From JAKAFX01 sp049965715 (lineage in GTDB: Archaea > Thermoplasmatota > Thermoplasmata > Thermoplasmatales > Thermoplasmataceae), in the NCBI GenBank assembly GCA_049965715.1, contig JBMFWA010000001.1, forward strand, positions 62,001 to 126,000: a DNA stretch of 64,000 nt. The letters run 5' to 3'. The translations under genes and the position numbers were made by a program. A model generated the notes under the pieces. The model was given only the letters and a program-made list of their open reading frames with translations. It did not search any database and was not told where the DNA came from. Of this stretch, positions 15,764-25,215 are shown piece after piece. Position 1 is the first letter of the stretch. Each line of letters starts with the position of its first letter.

Positions 15764-16519
15764 ATGAACATATCCGAACAATTAATATATCTATTGAGCC
15801 ATTGCAGACCGGTTAACGCGGAAGAGATAACACTGAAACTGCATCATGACCTGCCATTCAACAATGTTTCAAAGATGTTCCCCGAGGCGACCATCTACAG
15901 ATGGTGCAACTCATATGTTGATTATATTGAGATACACAGTGACGACGCCGAAATGGACAGGATTATTGAAGCACTGCCCGCATTCATAGAGGAAATACAC
16001 AGTGAAACTGTATACATTTCCAGACAGAAGGGGAGAGCTTCGGTGATAATAAAATGCAGATGCAACATCAATAATTCAACCATAAGGATGACAGAATCAG
16101 AGAGTTGCCTGTGGAGAGCGCCCGTTAAGTACAGGTCCGGAGAGGAAGAAATTACAGTGATATCTCCAGTTCAGGAGAATTTCAGGTCACTATACGACAA
16201 ACTCAGCAAGATAGGTGAGGTGGAGATAACCAGGAAATTCAAGGTTCTTCCTGAGGATCTGAGGGACAACTGGACAGTCTCCATAATGGAGCTGTTTTCC
16301 GAAATGACAGACATTCAGACAAAATACATCCTGGAAGCTATATCGGCAGGCTATTTCGACACTCCAAAGAGAGTTTCGCTTGAAGAACTTGCAAAGAGGA
16401 ATGGAATAAGCCAGTCAACTATGCAGGAACACATCAACAAGGCCAGAAACCGGATTATATATTCTGTGGAACCGTACCTGAGGATGTACCTGGAGTACAT
16501 CGGAGCAATGAAAACCTAG
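15764..16519 (+). CDS. Bat-like transcriptional regulator (HTH_10)
   Basis: This 251-residue protein ends in the HTH_10 domain typical of bacterio-opsin activator relatives: TDIQTKYILEAISAGYFDTP, then VSLEELAKRNGISQSTMQEHINKARNRI. The N-terminal part (residues 20-190) is the beta-rich sensor-like region of the family (LPFNNVSKMF...IYRWCNSYVDYIEIHS). ATG 15764 is used. It is divergent from the small alpha/beta protein with start codons about a dozen bases apart, so it may regulate that gene and itself. It shares the tetranucleotide CTAG as stop with convergent tsr3. Confidence 0.85.
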   Translation: MNISEQLIYLLSHCRPVNAEEITLKLHHDLPFNNVSKMFPEATIYRWCNSYVDYIEIHSDDAEMDRIIEALPAFIEEIHSETVYISRQKGRASVIIKCRCNINNSTIRMTESESCLWRAPVKYRSGEEEITVISPVQENFRSLYDKLSKIGEVEITRKFKVLPEDLRDNWTVSIMELFSEMTDIQTKYILEAISAGYFDTPKRVSLEELAKRNGISQSTMQEHINKARNRIIYSVEPYLRMYLEYIGAMKT

Positions 16520-17019
16520 CGCTGAAAAAATTCACTTTCCTGTGCCATTATCTCGTCATCCGTTGTACATCTGGAGTATTCCAGAAGCGGTGCCTTGTTG
16601 ACTTCAAGAAATGTGTGGGCCCAGGCGAATTTGCTTAGTATCTGGGCAGCATGATCCTCATCACCAAGGATGAAAAGGGCTCCAGCAGCAGCCTCTACAG
16701 AGCTAAGCCTCCCGGGTTTGCCATAATTGACAGGATTCACTGGTAGCAGAAGAGGAAGTTTTCTTGAGAGTCTGCCAGTTTCCAGATGAGTCCGATCGAT
16801 CCTGTTCCACGATGCCTCAATCAGAAGAAGTCCAGTCCTCAATGTCAGGCGAACATCACTGCGTTTGAGGTATGATTCTGCAAAGGGATTCAGGGAAATT
16901 GATCTTTTTAGGAAGCCGATACCAACAGCCCTGGCAAGCCCGAAGCGATCAAGCTTTCTCATGGTTGATCTGCGCGGGTCATCCTCCTTCAAGTCCACAT
17001 AAATAATCCTGATGGTCAT
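16516..17019 (-). CDS. tsr3: Tsr3, rRNA aminocarboxypropyltransferase
   Basis: The 167-residue DUF367 protein transfers the aminocarboxypropyl group of SAM to a hypermodified base in the small-subunit rRNA P-site region. Diagnostic segments are IIYVDLKEDDPRRSTMRKLDRFGLA, LLIEASWNRID and LLPVNPVNYGKPGRLSSVEAAAGALFILG, the most conserved block of the family. The SPOUT-like fold is complete. The gene converges with the Bat-like regulator, and both stops lie in the same CTAG (16516-16519). It is divergent from pyrG, with about 60 bases between their starts. Confidence 0.95.
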   Translation of the reverse strand: MTIRIIYVDLKEDDPRRSTMRKLDRFGLARAVGIGFLKRSISLNPFAESYLKRSDVRLTLRTGLLLIEASWNRIDRTHLETGRLSRKLPLLLPVNPVNYGKPGRLSSVEAAAGALFILGDEDHAAQILSKFAWAHTFLEVNKAPLLEYSRCTTDDEIMAQESEFFQR

Positions 17020-17079
17020 CCATCATTAACAGAATGAACTGAATATTAAAGTTAATTAGTCCACAGAGGCTTTCCCATA

Positions 17080-18681
17080 ATGCGATATATTGCAATAACT
17101 GGGGGAGTTATATCGGGCCTTGGCAAGGGGACAATAACTTCAAGTCTTTCCCATCTTCTCGTGAACAGCGGATTCAGAGTTACTGCAGTAAAGATCGATC
17201 CCTATCTGAACTACGACGCAGGCACCATGAACCCGTATCAGCACGGAGAGGTATTCGTGCTTGACGATGGCAGCGAGGTCGATCTGGATCTTGGAAACTA
17301 TGAGAGATTCATAGATAAAAGCCTTACAGGCGACAATAATATTACGACGGGGAAGATCTACAAGGAAGTCATAGAAAAGGAACGCCGCGGCGAATTTCTT
17401 GGAAATACAGTCCAGATAATCCCAAATGTCACCAACGAGATCAAGAGAAAGATCAGGAAGGTGGCGCTGAAGGACAATAACGACATAGTTCTCATAGAGG
17501 TGGGTGGGACTGTGGGCGATATAGAATCCATGCCTTTCCTTGAAGCCTTGAGGGAAATGAAGAGGGAGGAGGGGGAGGACAATTTCATGTTCTGCCATGT
17601 GACACTCATTCCTGAAATAGGTAGTTCGATGGAACAGAAGACAAAACCCACACAGCACAGCGTCAGTGCACTTCGAAGCATAGGGATACAGCCGGACATA
17701 ATCTTTGCCAGGTCAAAGTTTCCACTTTCCGTGGAGTCAAGAAAGAAAATCTCACTTTTCACAGATGTACCCGAGGAGGGAATCATAAGCATAAACGATG
17801 TTCCTAATGTCTACTTCCTTCCCGGGATAATGTATCAGCAGGGCATAGTATCCTTTATAGTTGCAAGGCTGAAGATGCAGAATGGAGCCTTCCACGACGT
17901 TTGGGAAGGAATGAAGAAGAACCTGGAATATCCCAGAGACAATGTTAAAATAGCACTTGTTGGAAAGTATACGGAGCTTAAGGACGCCTACATGAGCCAT
18001 AAGGAAGCATTCATTCATGCTACGGGAAAAACCGGCATTGGCGTGGAGATCAAATGGATCAACTCGGATTCACTGAAAACCTCCACAGACTCTCTGAAGG
18101 ACGTCTCCGGAATACTGGTACCTGGCGGATTCGGTTACAGGGGAGTCGAGGGAAAGATAGAAGCAATAAGGTATGCGAGGGAAAACAGGGTGCCGTTCCT
18201 TGGGATATGTCTCGGTTTTCAGGCCGCAGTTATAGAATTCTCCAGAAACGTGCTCGGGCTGAGGGATGCCAACAGCTCAGAATTCCATCCTGAGACAAAG
18301 GATCCTGTCATTGATCTCCTGCCGGAGCAGGAAGGCGTGAAGGATCTTGGCGGTACGATGAGGCTCGGTGCAAAGAAAGTCCTCATCAACAGTGATACAC
18401 TTGCGTCAAGGATCTATGGGAAGAATGAGATATATGAGAGACACAGGCACAGATATGAGGTGAATCCAAAATACATAGGCAGGCTCGAGGAAGAAGGGAT
18501 AGTTTTCTCTGGCAGGGATGAGGAAGGGATAAGGATGGAAATCCTTGAGCTTGCAGACAGGGAAAATTTTATAGCAACGCAGTACCATAGCGAATTCAAG
18601 TCAAGACCACTCAGTCCGTCGCCAGTTCACGTGCACCTGGTCTTGAGCGCACAGAAATACAAGGAGTCGTTGAAAGCATGA
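17080..18681 (+). CDS. pyrG: CTP synthase
   Basis: This 533-residue amidoligase makes CTP from UTP, ATP and glutamine. The N-terminal synthetase domain has the opening GGVISGLGKGTITSSLSHLL, then KIDPYLNYDAGTMNPYQHGEV and EVGGTVGDIES. The C-terminal glutaminase domain has the nucleophile Cys in GICLGFQAAV (near 376) and the His/Glu pair in TQYHSEFKSRP. Length and motifs are normal. A TATA-like tract (GAATATTAAAG, about 17041-17051) precedes the ATG by about 30 bases. The SCP2 gene overlaps the stop as ATGA, so pyrG leads an operon that runs into DNA polymerase D. Confidence 0.97.
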   Translation: MRYIAITGGVISGLGKGTITSSLSHLLVNSGFRVTAVKIDPYLNYDAGTMNPYQHGEVFVLDDGSEVDLDLGNYERFIDKSLTGDNNITTGKIYKEVIEKERRGEFLGNTVQIIPNVTNEIKRKIRKVALKDNNDIVLIEVGGTVGDIESMPFLEALREMKREEGEDNFMFCHVTLIPEIGSSMEQKTKPTQHSVSALRSIGIQPDIIFARSKFPLSVESRKKISLFTDVPEEGIISINDVPNVYFLPGIMYQQGIVSFIVARLKMQNGAFHDVWEGMKKNLEYPRDNVKIALVGKYTELKDAYMSHKEAFIHATGKTGIGVEIKWINSDSLKTSTDSLKDVSGILVPGGFGYRGVEGKIEAIRYARENRVPFLGICLGFQAAVIEFSRNVLGLRDANSSEFHPETKDPVIDLLPEQEGVKDLGGTMRLGAKKVLINSDTLASRIYGKNEIYERHRHRYEVNPKYIGRLEEEGIVFSGRDEEGIRMEILELADRENFIATQYHSEFKSRPLSPSPVHVHLVLSAQKYKESLKA

Positions 18682-19007
18682 AGGAGACACTTGAGGACCT
18701 GAGGAAGAGGGTAATACAGAGGATAGACAGCGACGAGAAATTTAAGAACAAGCTCATGAAGGTGGACAAGAAATTTCTGGTGGAGTTTGAAGGCAACACT
18801 TTCTACAACTTCACCATAAAGCAGGGGTCCATAAGCGAGATCATGGATGGGCCGATTGAGGCTGACGTGACGATTTCCATGGATTCAGACACGTTCAACA
18901 AAATCATGTCGAAGGAGATCGATCCAATGGAAGCGTATTTCGAGAAAAAGATCAGGATTAAAGCTTCTTTGCTTGACAAACTATTTCTAACCGATCTCTT
19001 TAAGTGA
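18678..19007 (+). CDS. SCP2-type sterol/lipid-carrier domain protein
   Basis: The 109-residue single-domain protein matches the SCP2 fold: a helical start, then FLVEFEGNTFYNFTIKQGSISEIMDGPIEADVTISMDSDTFNKIMSKEIDPMEAYFEKKIRIKAS, ending in a short C-terminal helix. SCP2 domains bind acyl-CoAs or other hydrophobic ligands; the archaeal ligand is not known. It overlaps the pyrG stop by four bases and is followed after 18 bases by the polymerase gene, so it is co-expressed with both, although no functional link is evident. Confidence 0.85.
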   Translation: MKETLEDLRKRVIQRIDSDEKFKNKLMKVDKKFLVEFEGNTFYNFTIKQGSISEIMDGPIEADVTISMDSDTFNKIMSKEIDPMEAYFEKKIRIKASLLDKLFLTDLFK

Positions 19008-19025
19008 TATGGGAAGTATCAGAAG

Positions 19026-22000
19026 TTGACAGTACCGGTACGGCCTCTCACTCAGGAACTCATAGAGAGTTATCATAATTCTATCGAGAGAGAGGTGAAG
19101 AGATGTTTCAACCTCGCACAGGAGATCAGGGAACTCGGGCGCGACGTAACAAACAGGGTTGAGATTCCGCTCGCCTCTGACATGGCTGACAGGATTGAGG
19201 AACTCATCGGCCTGAGAGGAATTGCGGAAAAGATAAGAAAACTTTCCAGAACGATGTCAAGAGAAGAGGTTGCGATTAATATTTCCAGAGATGTTGCAAG
19301 AGAGATCGGATCAAGAGACAAAAAAGAGGCAGTGGATAAGGCGATCAGGGTGGGACTGGCCATTCTCACCGAAGGGATACTGGTTGCTCCGCTTGAAGGG
19401 ATTGCAGACGTCAGCATCAACACGGAGAACGATTCTGATTATCTTTCAGTTGTGTATTCCGGTCCCATAAGGGGAGCAGGTGGTACGGCTCAGGCAATGA
19501 GCGTGCTCATTGCGGATATCGTCCGGAGGGATCTGGGCATAGGTAGCTTCAGGATTAGCGAGGATGAAATTGAAAGATATACAGAGGAGATTCAGGCTTA
19601 CAACAGAGTGAAGCACCTCCAGTATCTCCCCACGCCCGAAGAGATAAGGCAGATTGTAAAGAACTGCCCGGTGATGATAGACGGTGAGGGGAGCGAGGAG
19701 CAGGAGGTATCTGGGCACAGGGACATGGCAAGGATTAAGACCAACAGGATACGCGGCGGTATGTGCCTCGTGATCTGCGAGGGACTTGTACAGAAATCAA
19801 AGAAGGTCCTGAAGCACACATCATCACTGGGACTTACAGATTGGGATTTTCTTTCCAATCTCCACGGCCCGGACGAGAAGGGTGAGGCCTCGCTTGAGAA
19901 GTCAGAGAAATTTCTGAAGGATATCATCGCAGGGAGACCAGTCTTCAGCCATCCAGGAAGACCCGGAGGATTCAGGCTGAGATATGGGAGATCACGGATA
20001 ACTGGGCTTGCGGCTGCGGGAATAAATCCCGTAACTATGTTTGTTCTCGACGGCTTCATAGCAATTGGATCGCAGATAAAGATTGAGCTGCCGGGTAAAG
20101 CGGCTGCAATAACTCCATGCGATTATATCGACGGTCCCATGGTTGTTCTGAAGAACGGTTCGAACATAAAAGTCAGGAGCATCGATCATGCCAGGCAGAT
20201 AATGAACGATATAGTCAGAATTTCAGACATAGGGGAGATACTGATCTCCTATGGCGAATTTCTTGAAAACAACCACAGGCTCGAGATTCCGCCGTTTGTG
20301 CATGAATGGTGGTATCTGTATGCTGAAAAATTCCCGGAACTAAGGCAGTACGAGGAAAAGGAACCGGGAGAGGCTGAGGCCATTGACATATCCAGGAAAT
20401 ACAATATTCCGCTGCATCCAAGATACGACTACCTCTGGCATGACATCACCGCACAGGAGATAATGTATCTCAGGAAGAAGTTTGAAAATGCTGTTCCGGC
20501 AGACGGAAAACTGAGGGTTGTATATGATCAGGTCACTGCAAATCTCCTGGAGGCCCTGAACAAGGAATTCCTGGTCGATGACGGATTCATTGTTCTTGAG
20601 GAATATATGGCTTTCTCTGCATCTCTTGGACTCAACGGAATCTCTTCCTCGAATGTGGTCATTACCGACGGCACTGATCCTGTTGAAGCTGTATCCATGC
20701 TGTCAGGAATGAAGATAATGCCAAGATCGCCGACAAGGATGGGCGCAAGGATGGGAAGACCGGAAAAATCGGGCGACAGGAAGATGAAGCCAAAGGTTCA
20801 CGTGCTGTTCCCTGTTGAAAATTATGGCAGCACCAGAAGATCCCTGATAAGCGCAGAGAAGGCGGTGGGTGGAATCTTCGAGATAGAGTGCCTTCCCCGG
20901 TTATGCCCGAAGTGCGGGACAAAGACGCCCGAACCAGTCTGCGAGAATTGCGGGTCCAGTACGGAATCGCTGAAGAACACTGAAAAGATCAGGATTGATT
21001 TTGGAACAATAATGGCAACAGCAATGGACAGGATAAGGGTAAATTCCACAGACCTGAAGGAGCTTAAAGGCGTCAAGAAGCTCATGTCCAGCAGGAAGGT
21101 ATGCGAACCAGTGGAGAAAGGTATACTGAGGTCTCTTCATGATATATCAATCAACAAGGACGGTACCTGTCGTTATGATATCTCCGATATACCCATCAGC
21201 CACTTCCTCCCTGAAGAGATCGGCCTCGATGAATCGAGATCGGCAATCCTGGGGTACAAACCAGGATCATACAACGAGATATTCGTGCAGGATATAATCA
21301 TCCCAAGGAAATCGGCCACATACCTGCTCAATGTCTCCAAATTCATTGACGATCTTCTTGTCAGATATTACAACAAGCCACCATTCTACAACTGCAGGAC
21401 AGAAGAGGATCTGATAGGGCACCTTGTGATAGGATTGGCTCCACACACCTCCGGCGGAATAGTGGGAAGAATAATAGGTTTCAGCAGCGTTTCAGGATGT
21501 TATGCACATCCATTCTTCCATGCAGCAAAGAGAAGAAATTGCGATGGGGATGAGGACAGCATAATGCTGCTCATGGACGGATTTCTTAATTTTTCAAAGG
21601 AATTCCTCCCTTCCACCCGCGGGGGACTGATGGATGCACCTCTTGTACTGACTGTGAAACTGAATCCTGACGAGGTTGACAAGGAGGCCATGAACGTGGA
21701 TACCCTGACCAGATACCCCATTGAGTTTTACGAAGCTGCCGGAAGGCTTGCCATGCCCACAGAAATAGAATCCACAATGAAGCCCATGAAAGCATATATC
21801 AAGGAGCATGGGACGTATGCCGGCTTTGGCTTCAGCATACCTGCTGATCATATAGATTCAGGCGTTACAGTATCCTCGTACAAAACCATAGTCACCATGG
21901 AGGAGAAGATTGAGAGGCAGCTGGGGCTAGCCACAAAGATCCGTGCTGTGGATGAGAACGACGTGGCGGCAAGGGTGCTGTCATCGCATTTCCTTCCGGA

Positions 22001-22334
22001 TATCTATGGCAATTTCAGGGGATTTTTTTCACAGTCTTTCAGGTGTACGAAGTGTAACGCCAAATACAGGAGAATTCCGCTGTCGGGCAGATGCACGAGA
22101 TGCGGGGAGAAATCAATTATACTCACCGTGCATAAGGGTGGGATAGTCAAATATCTTGAGGAGACAATCAAGATTTCAAAGGAATACAAGATACCTGATT
22201 ATCTTAAGGCAAGGATAGAAAACCTTGAAAAGACTATTCGCGGGACGTTTGCAGACGACAGGGACGATGTTCAGGAAGACTACCATGACGATGGAGACAG
22301 TGCCCTCGAAAGCTATGAGATGAGAAATGAATGA
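19026..22334 (+). CDS. polC: DNA polymerase D large subunit (DP2)
   Basis: The 1102-residue catalytic subunit of the euryarchaeal replicative polymerase PolD starts at TTG 19026. Landmarks are SGPIRGAGGTAQAMSVLIADIVRR near 145, the zinc module CPKCGTKTPEPVCENCG near 628-644, the catalytic-centre segment NCDGDEDSIMLLMDGFLNFS near 838-857 with its acidic residues, and a C-terminal zinc module CTKCNAKYRR...CTRCGEKS near 1012-1035. No intein interrupts the catalytic site, although inteins are common in this gene elsewhere. The small exonuclease subunit DP1 is not in the window. The stop overlaps the GPN-GTPase start (ATGA). Confidence 0.97.
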   Translation: MTVPVRPLTQELIESYHNSIEREVKRCFNLAQEIRELGRDVTNRVEIPLASDMADRIEELIGLRGIAEKIRKLSRTMSREEVAINISRDVAREIGSRDKKEAVDKAIRVGLAILTEGILVAPLEGIADVSINTENDSDYLSVVYSGPIRGAGGTAQAMSVLIADIVRRDLGIGSFRISEDEIERYTEEIQAYNRVKHLQYLPTPEEIRQIVKNCPVMIDGEGSEEQEVSGHRDMARIKTNRIRGGMCLVICEGLVQKSKKVLKHTSSLGLTDWDFLSNLHGPDEKGEASLEKSEKFLKDIIAGRPVFSHPGRPGGFRLRYGRSRITGLAAAGINPVTMFVLDGFIAIGSQIKIELPGKAAAITPCDYIDGPMVVLKNGSNIKVRSIDHARQIMNDIVRISDIGEILISYGEFLENNHRLEIPPFVHEWWYLYAEKFPELRQYEEKEPGEAEAIDISRKYNIPLHPRYDYLWHDITAQEIMYLRKKFENAVPADGKLRVVYDQVTANLLEALNKEFLVDDGFIVLEEYMAFSASLGLNGISSSNVVITDGTDPVEAVSMLSGMKIMPRSPTRMGARMGRPEKSGDRKMKPKVHVLFPVENYGSTRRSLISAEKAVGGIFEIECLPRLCPKCGTKTPEPVCENCGSSTESLKNTEKIRIDFGTIMATAMDRIRVNSTDLKELKGVKKLMSSRKVCEPVEKGILRSLHDISINKDGTCRYDISDIPISHFLPEEIGLDESRSAILGYKPGSYNEIFVQDIIIPRKSATYLLNVSKFIDDLLVRYYNKPPFYNCRTEEDLIGHLVIGLAPHTSGGIVGRIIGFSSVSGCYAHPFFHAAKRRNCDGDEDSIMLLMDGFLNFSKEFLPSTRGGLMDAPLVLTVKLNPDEVDKEAMNVDTLTRYPIEFYEAAGRLAMPTEIESTMKPMKAYIKEHGTYAGFGFSIPADHIDSGVTVSSYKTIVTMEEKIERQLGLATKIRAVDENDVAARVLSSHFLPDIYGNFRGFFSQSFRCTKCNAKYRRIPLSGRCTRCGEKSIILTVHKGGIVKYLEETIKISKEYKIPDYLKARIENLEKTIRGTFADDRDDVQEDYHDDGDSALESYEMRNE

Positions 22335-23110
22335 TAGGATCAATATTTGTAACAGGCCCGGCAGGAACCGGTAAATCAACGTTTTGCGGTGCGATGAAGG
22401 AATGGCTTCAGGAGCAGCACTTTGACGCTGCAGTCGTAAATCTTGACCCCGGGGCGGATTTTATTCCTTATGAAGCCGACATAGACATAAGGGATTACAT
22501 ATCTCTGGGGAAAATAATGGAGGATTATTCGCTTGGGCCCAATGGTGCCCAGGTTGTGGCGGCAGATCTGATGCTGGAATACGCAAGCCAGATCAAATCA
22601 CAACTGGACGAACTCGACGATCATTACATTATATTCGACACTCCCGGGCAGGTTGAACTCTTTACCTTCAGGCAGGGAAGTGCAATGCTTGTTGATACAC
22701 TCACAGACGGGAAGAGCATGATATGTTATCTTGCGGATGCCATAGTGGGATCATCCCCTTCGGGGTTCATTGCACAGAAGATGCTTCTTGGATCGATATT
22801 TTACAGATTCTTCAAGCCAATGATCTTCATCATGAACAAGTCAGACCTGATTGACAGGGAGATCATGGACAGGATAATCTCCTGGGAGGCAGATCCTGAA
22901 CTCCTCTACGATGACTTCATGGACGAGAAGCAGAACATGGTCAAGCAGTACTATTCAGGGGTGATACATGCATTTTCAGAAAGCGGAATGACAAACAAGA
23001 TAATTCCGGTTTCGTCCCAGAACCACACTGGATTTGAGGATGTCTATTCGGAAATTTCAAACTTCTTCACCGGCGGTGAGGATGTTGATACCGATTACAA
23101 GGAAGAATAA
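22331..23110 (+). CDS. GPN-loop GTPase
   Basis: This 259-residue GTPase carries Walker A GPAGTGKSTF, the family-defining GPN in SLGPNGAQVV (near residue 74), IIFDTPGQVELF (switch II) and IMNKSDLIDR (NKxD specificity). Archaeal GPN GTPases form dimers and are relatives of the eukaryotic proteins that assemble RNA polymerase II; the archaeal client is not settled. The gene overlaps the end of the DNA polymerase gene by four bases, so it closes the pyrG-SCP2-polD transcription unit. Confidence 0.95.
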   Translation: MIGSIFVTGPAGTGKSTFCGAMKEWLQEQHFDAAVVNLDPGADFIPYEADIDIRDYISLGKIMEDYSLGPNGAQVVAADLMLEYASQIKSQLDELDDHYIIFDTPGQVELFTFRQGSAMLVDTLTDGKSMICYLADAIVGSSPSGFIAQKMLLGSIFYRFFKPMIFIMNKSDLIDREIMDRIISWEADPELLYDDFMDEKQNMVKQYYSGVIHAFSESGMTNKIIPVSSQNHTGFEDVYSEISNFFTGGEDVDTDYKEE

Positions 23111-23206
23111 TTATCGAGTGAAGTGAAATTAAACAGCAGACGGTGTCTGCCAGATTCCATTTAAATTGCGTTGCGAAAAGCCTTTAAAAGAGGTATTTGA
23201 CCACCC

Positions 23207-23470
23207 ATGGATCATAAAAGAGTTTTAATACAAACAAAAATCATGACCATCGTGACACCGAAACATCACTGTATTATATGTTCAACTCTCATCTATTCCG
23301 GGATCTACTGTTCGTCCTGCTATTTCGAGATGACCCGCAGCAGATACATTGATGAAGAATCCTTTGAGGAGTGGGTTGTCAGAAATAGAAATCCGAGGTC
23401 CGCTGGCCTGGAAATCGCAACCATGCAACCGCTGGAAAGCTTCGCCAGGGTGGATCACAGACACCAGTGA
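23207..23470 (+). CDS. small zinc-ribbon protein of unknown function
   Basis: The 87-residue protein has two Cys pairs, HHCIICSTL and YCSSCYFE, about 12 residues apart and likely to hold one zinc. It continues with an acidic helix (SRYIDEESFEEWVVRNR). A TATA-like CTTTAAAAG at 23182-23190 is about 20 bases before ATG 23207, so a near-leaderless message is likely; the in-frame ATG at residue 13 is an alternative. Such mini zinc proteins are common in archaea and mostly uncharacterised. The gene ends directly against the convergent ABC-ATPase stop. Confidence 0.6.
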   Translation: MDHKRVLIQTKIMTIVTPKHHCIICSTLIYSGIYCSSCYFEMTRSRYIDEESFEEWVVRNRNPRSAGLEIATMQPLESFARVDHRHQ

Positions 23471-24355
23471 TCAGGAATCCCCGACGCTCCTGATGTACTG
23501 ATTTTCAAGATCGCTGTATTCTTCGACTCTGTCGAATCTGACATTGTCAAGAACTAGTTTTTTCAGTATTCCAGGAATATCTTCATCAGGGCGAAGAAAC
23601 AGGTAGCCCTCTTCGAGCCTGTGATCTGATGCAAGTTCCCGAAGCACCACGGAATCTTTGCTTCCATCAACTCTGATCCTGACGTATCCGGCATCGGTAT
23701 TCTCGAAGTCGCTGACAATCGATCCGTTATTTATGATTATGATGCGGTCGCCCACCTCCTTCGCCTCACTGATAAGGTGTGTGCTGAGAATGATTATCTT
23801 TTCCTTTTTGGCGTTTATATCCTTCAGTATATTCCTGAACTGGTACATTCCCTTCGGATCAAGTCCGAATGTCGGTTCGTCCAGAATCATAATGGGCGGA
23901 TCATGAAGAAGTGACAGTGAAAGGCCGAGTCTCTGCTTCATGCCTCTGGAATATTCCCCTGCCTTCCTGTCCAGATAACTGAAGCATCCTGTGAGACGGG
24001 AAACCTCGTCTATTCTCTGTGTGCATTCACTTCTGGTTAATCCCCTGATCCTGCAGGAAAAGTTCAATATCTCGCGGCCGGTGAGGTATGGATAAAACTC
24101 AGGCTGTTCAACCAGGCTACCTATGCTGCCCAGAGCGGTGGAAAGGTCCTCCCTGACTGAGTGTTCGTTGATGAATATGTCTCCGCTGGTGGGTCTTGAA
24201 ATTCCAGTCATGGTTTTCATGAGCGTGGTTTTTCCTGCGCCGTTTGGCCCAAGAAGAACCATTATGCCCTCCCTGTCAAATGTCAGGTTCACGGATTTCA
24301 ATGCCTCAACATTTCCGTAATTTTTAGTAAGGTTCTCTATTCTTATCTTTACCAT
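23471..24355 (-). CDS. ABC transporter ATP-binding protein
   Basis: The product has about 294 residues. Walker A LLGPNGAGKTTLMKTM near 34-49, signature YSRGMKQRLGLSLSLLHDPP near 136, Walker B MILDEPTFGLDP and the switch histidine in STHLISEA identify an ABC-2-type (CcmA-like) ATPase; a variable C-terminal domain of about 70 residues follows. ATG 24355 is preferred: the permease stop and this start overlap as TGATG. The operon order is anchored surface protein, permease, ATPase. The exported substrate is unknown, with lipids, drugs or surface proteins all possible. Confidence 0.92.
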   Translation of the reverse strand: MVKIRIENLTKNYGNVEALKSVNLTFDREGIMVLLGPNGAGKTTLMKTMTGISRPTSGDIFINEHSVREDLSTALGSIGSLVEQPEFYPYLTGREILNFSCRIRGLTRSECTQRIDEVSRLTGCFSYLDRKAGEYSRGMKQRLGLSLSLLHDPPIMILDEPTFGLDPKGMYQFRNILKDINAKKEKIIILSTHLISEAKEVGDRIIIINNGSIVSDFENTDAGYVRIRVDGSKDSVVLRELASDHRLEEGYLFLRPDEDIPGILKKLVLDNVRFDRVEEYSDLENQYIRSVGDS

Positions 24356-25215
24356 CACTTTACCTCCTTGCTTTCAAAAAGGAAGATGGCGGACATGAAA
24401 GACACGAATGCGTATACCACCATAACGGAAACGTAGAGAGTTATCTGAGAAACAGAAGCAGGGGAGATCGACGGAAGTACTGTGAAGTTGAAGGGGTTAA
24501 AGTTTATGTAAACTTCATAGACAATGGCTGCGGAAACGCTTAGCAGGTAAAACGGGGTCGTGGAATAGAGGAAGCTGATGACCAGTGATGCAGTGCCGAA
24601 CACAAGGAAATATATGATGAACACTGATATGTAAGCGTAGAGATTCTTGTTGAAAATCACGCTGAGAAGGAATGTGAGACCAAGCATAGCCACTGCAAAG
24701 AGTATCATCAGAAGGTAAGACAGGCCGAAGGAAGCAGGGGGAATTATATGGTACAGATATGCGAAGTTAAACAGCTGACCCAGATAGAAGATGGAAATTA
24801 TTATTGAAGTTACAAGGAAAGCGGCCAGAAATTTTCCGGTAAATAGGACGGACCTCGGGATCGGATATGTGAAAGTCTGGAAGGCAGTCTTGCTCTCTAT
24901 CTCCGTGGATATGGCGGGAGAACCAAAGAAAACCGAGGCAAAGACAGGGAGATAGGTTCCGGCAAACTCCCATACAAAGCTGAATTCGTTTCTAAGAAGT
25001 CCCGTGTTCAGCCCGCTTGAAGAGAAACGGAGGAAATTGGGGAATGAAGAGGTGTATGAAAAATATTTCAGAGAAAGGTATGTCAGGAGGGATACCACCA
25101 GAATTACAAGGAAAAGCATGAGGTAGAAGCTCTTTGACCGGTAGTAGTTCCTGAAATAGAAAAGGGAAACTGTGCCGATTTTTCTCATATTTCCTGGCTG
25201 ATTCATAGTGATCAC
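24355..25215 (-). CDS. ABC-2 type transporter permease
   Basis: The 286-residue membrane protein has six likely membrane helices. The first follows a short basic cytoplasmic segment (FYFRNYYRSKSFYLMLFLVI), and the FPIPRSVLF-like segment TFTYPIPRSVLFTGKFLAA marks the ABC-2 family, where permeases contact their ATPase. It overlaps the ATPase gene (TGATG) and the upstream surface-protein gene (ATGA), so the three are translated together. It probably works as a homodimer or with a permease encoded elsewhere, as only one permease is present here. Confidence 0.85.
   Translation of the reverse strand: MITMNQPGNMRKIGTVSLFYFRNYYRSKSFYLMLFLVILVVSLLTYLSLKYFSYTSSFPNFLRFSSSGLNTGLLRNEFSFVWEFAGTYLPVFASVFFGSPAISTEIESKTAFQTFTYPIPRSVLFTGKFLAAFLVTSIIISIFYLGQLFNFAYLYHIIPPASFGLSYLLMILFAVAMLGLTFLLSVIFNKNLYAYISVFIIYFLVFGTASLVISFLYSTTPFYLLSVSAAIVYEVYINFNPFNFTVLPSISPASVSQITLYVSVMVVYAFVSFMSAIFLFESKEVK

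Noticed and set aside
19026..22334. Intein in the polymerase D large subunit
   Set aside because: The catalytic segment NCDGDEDS is uninterrupted and the protein has the normal intein-free length.
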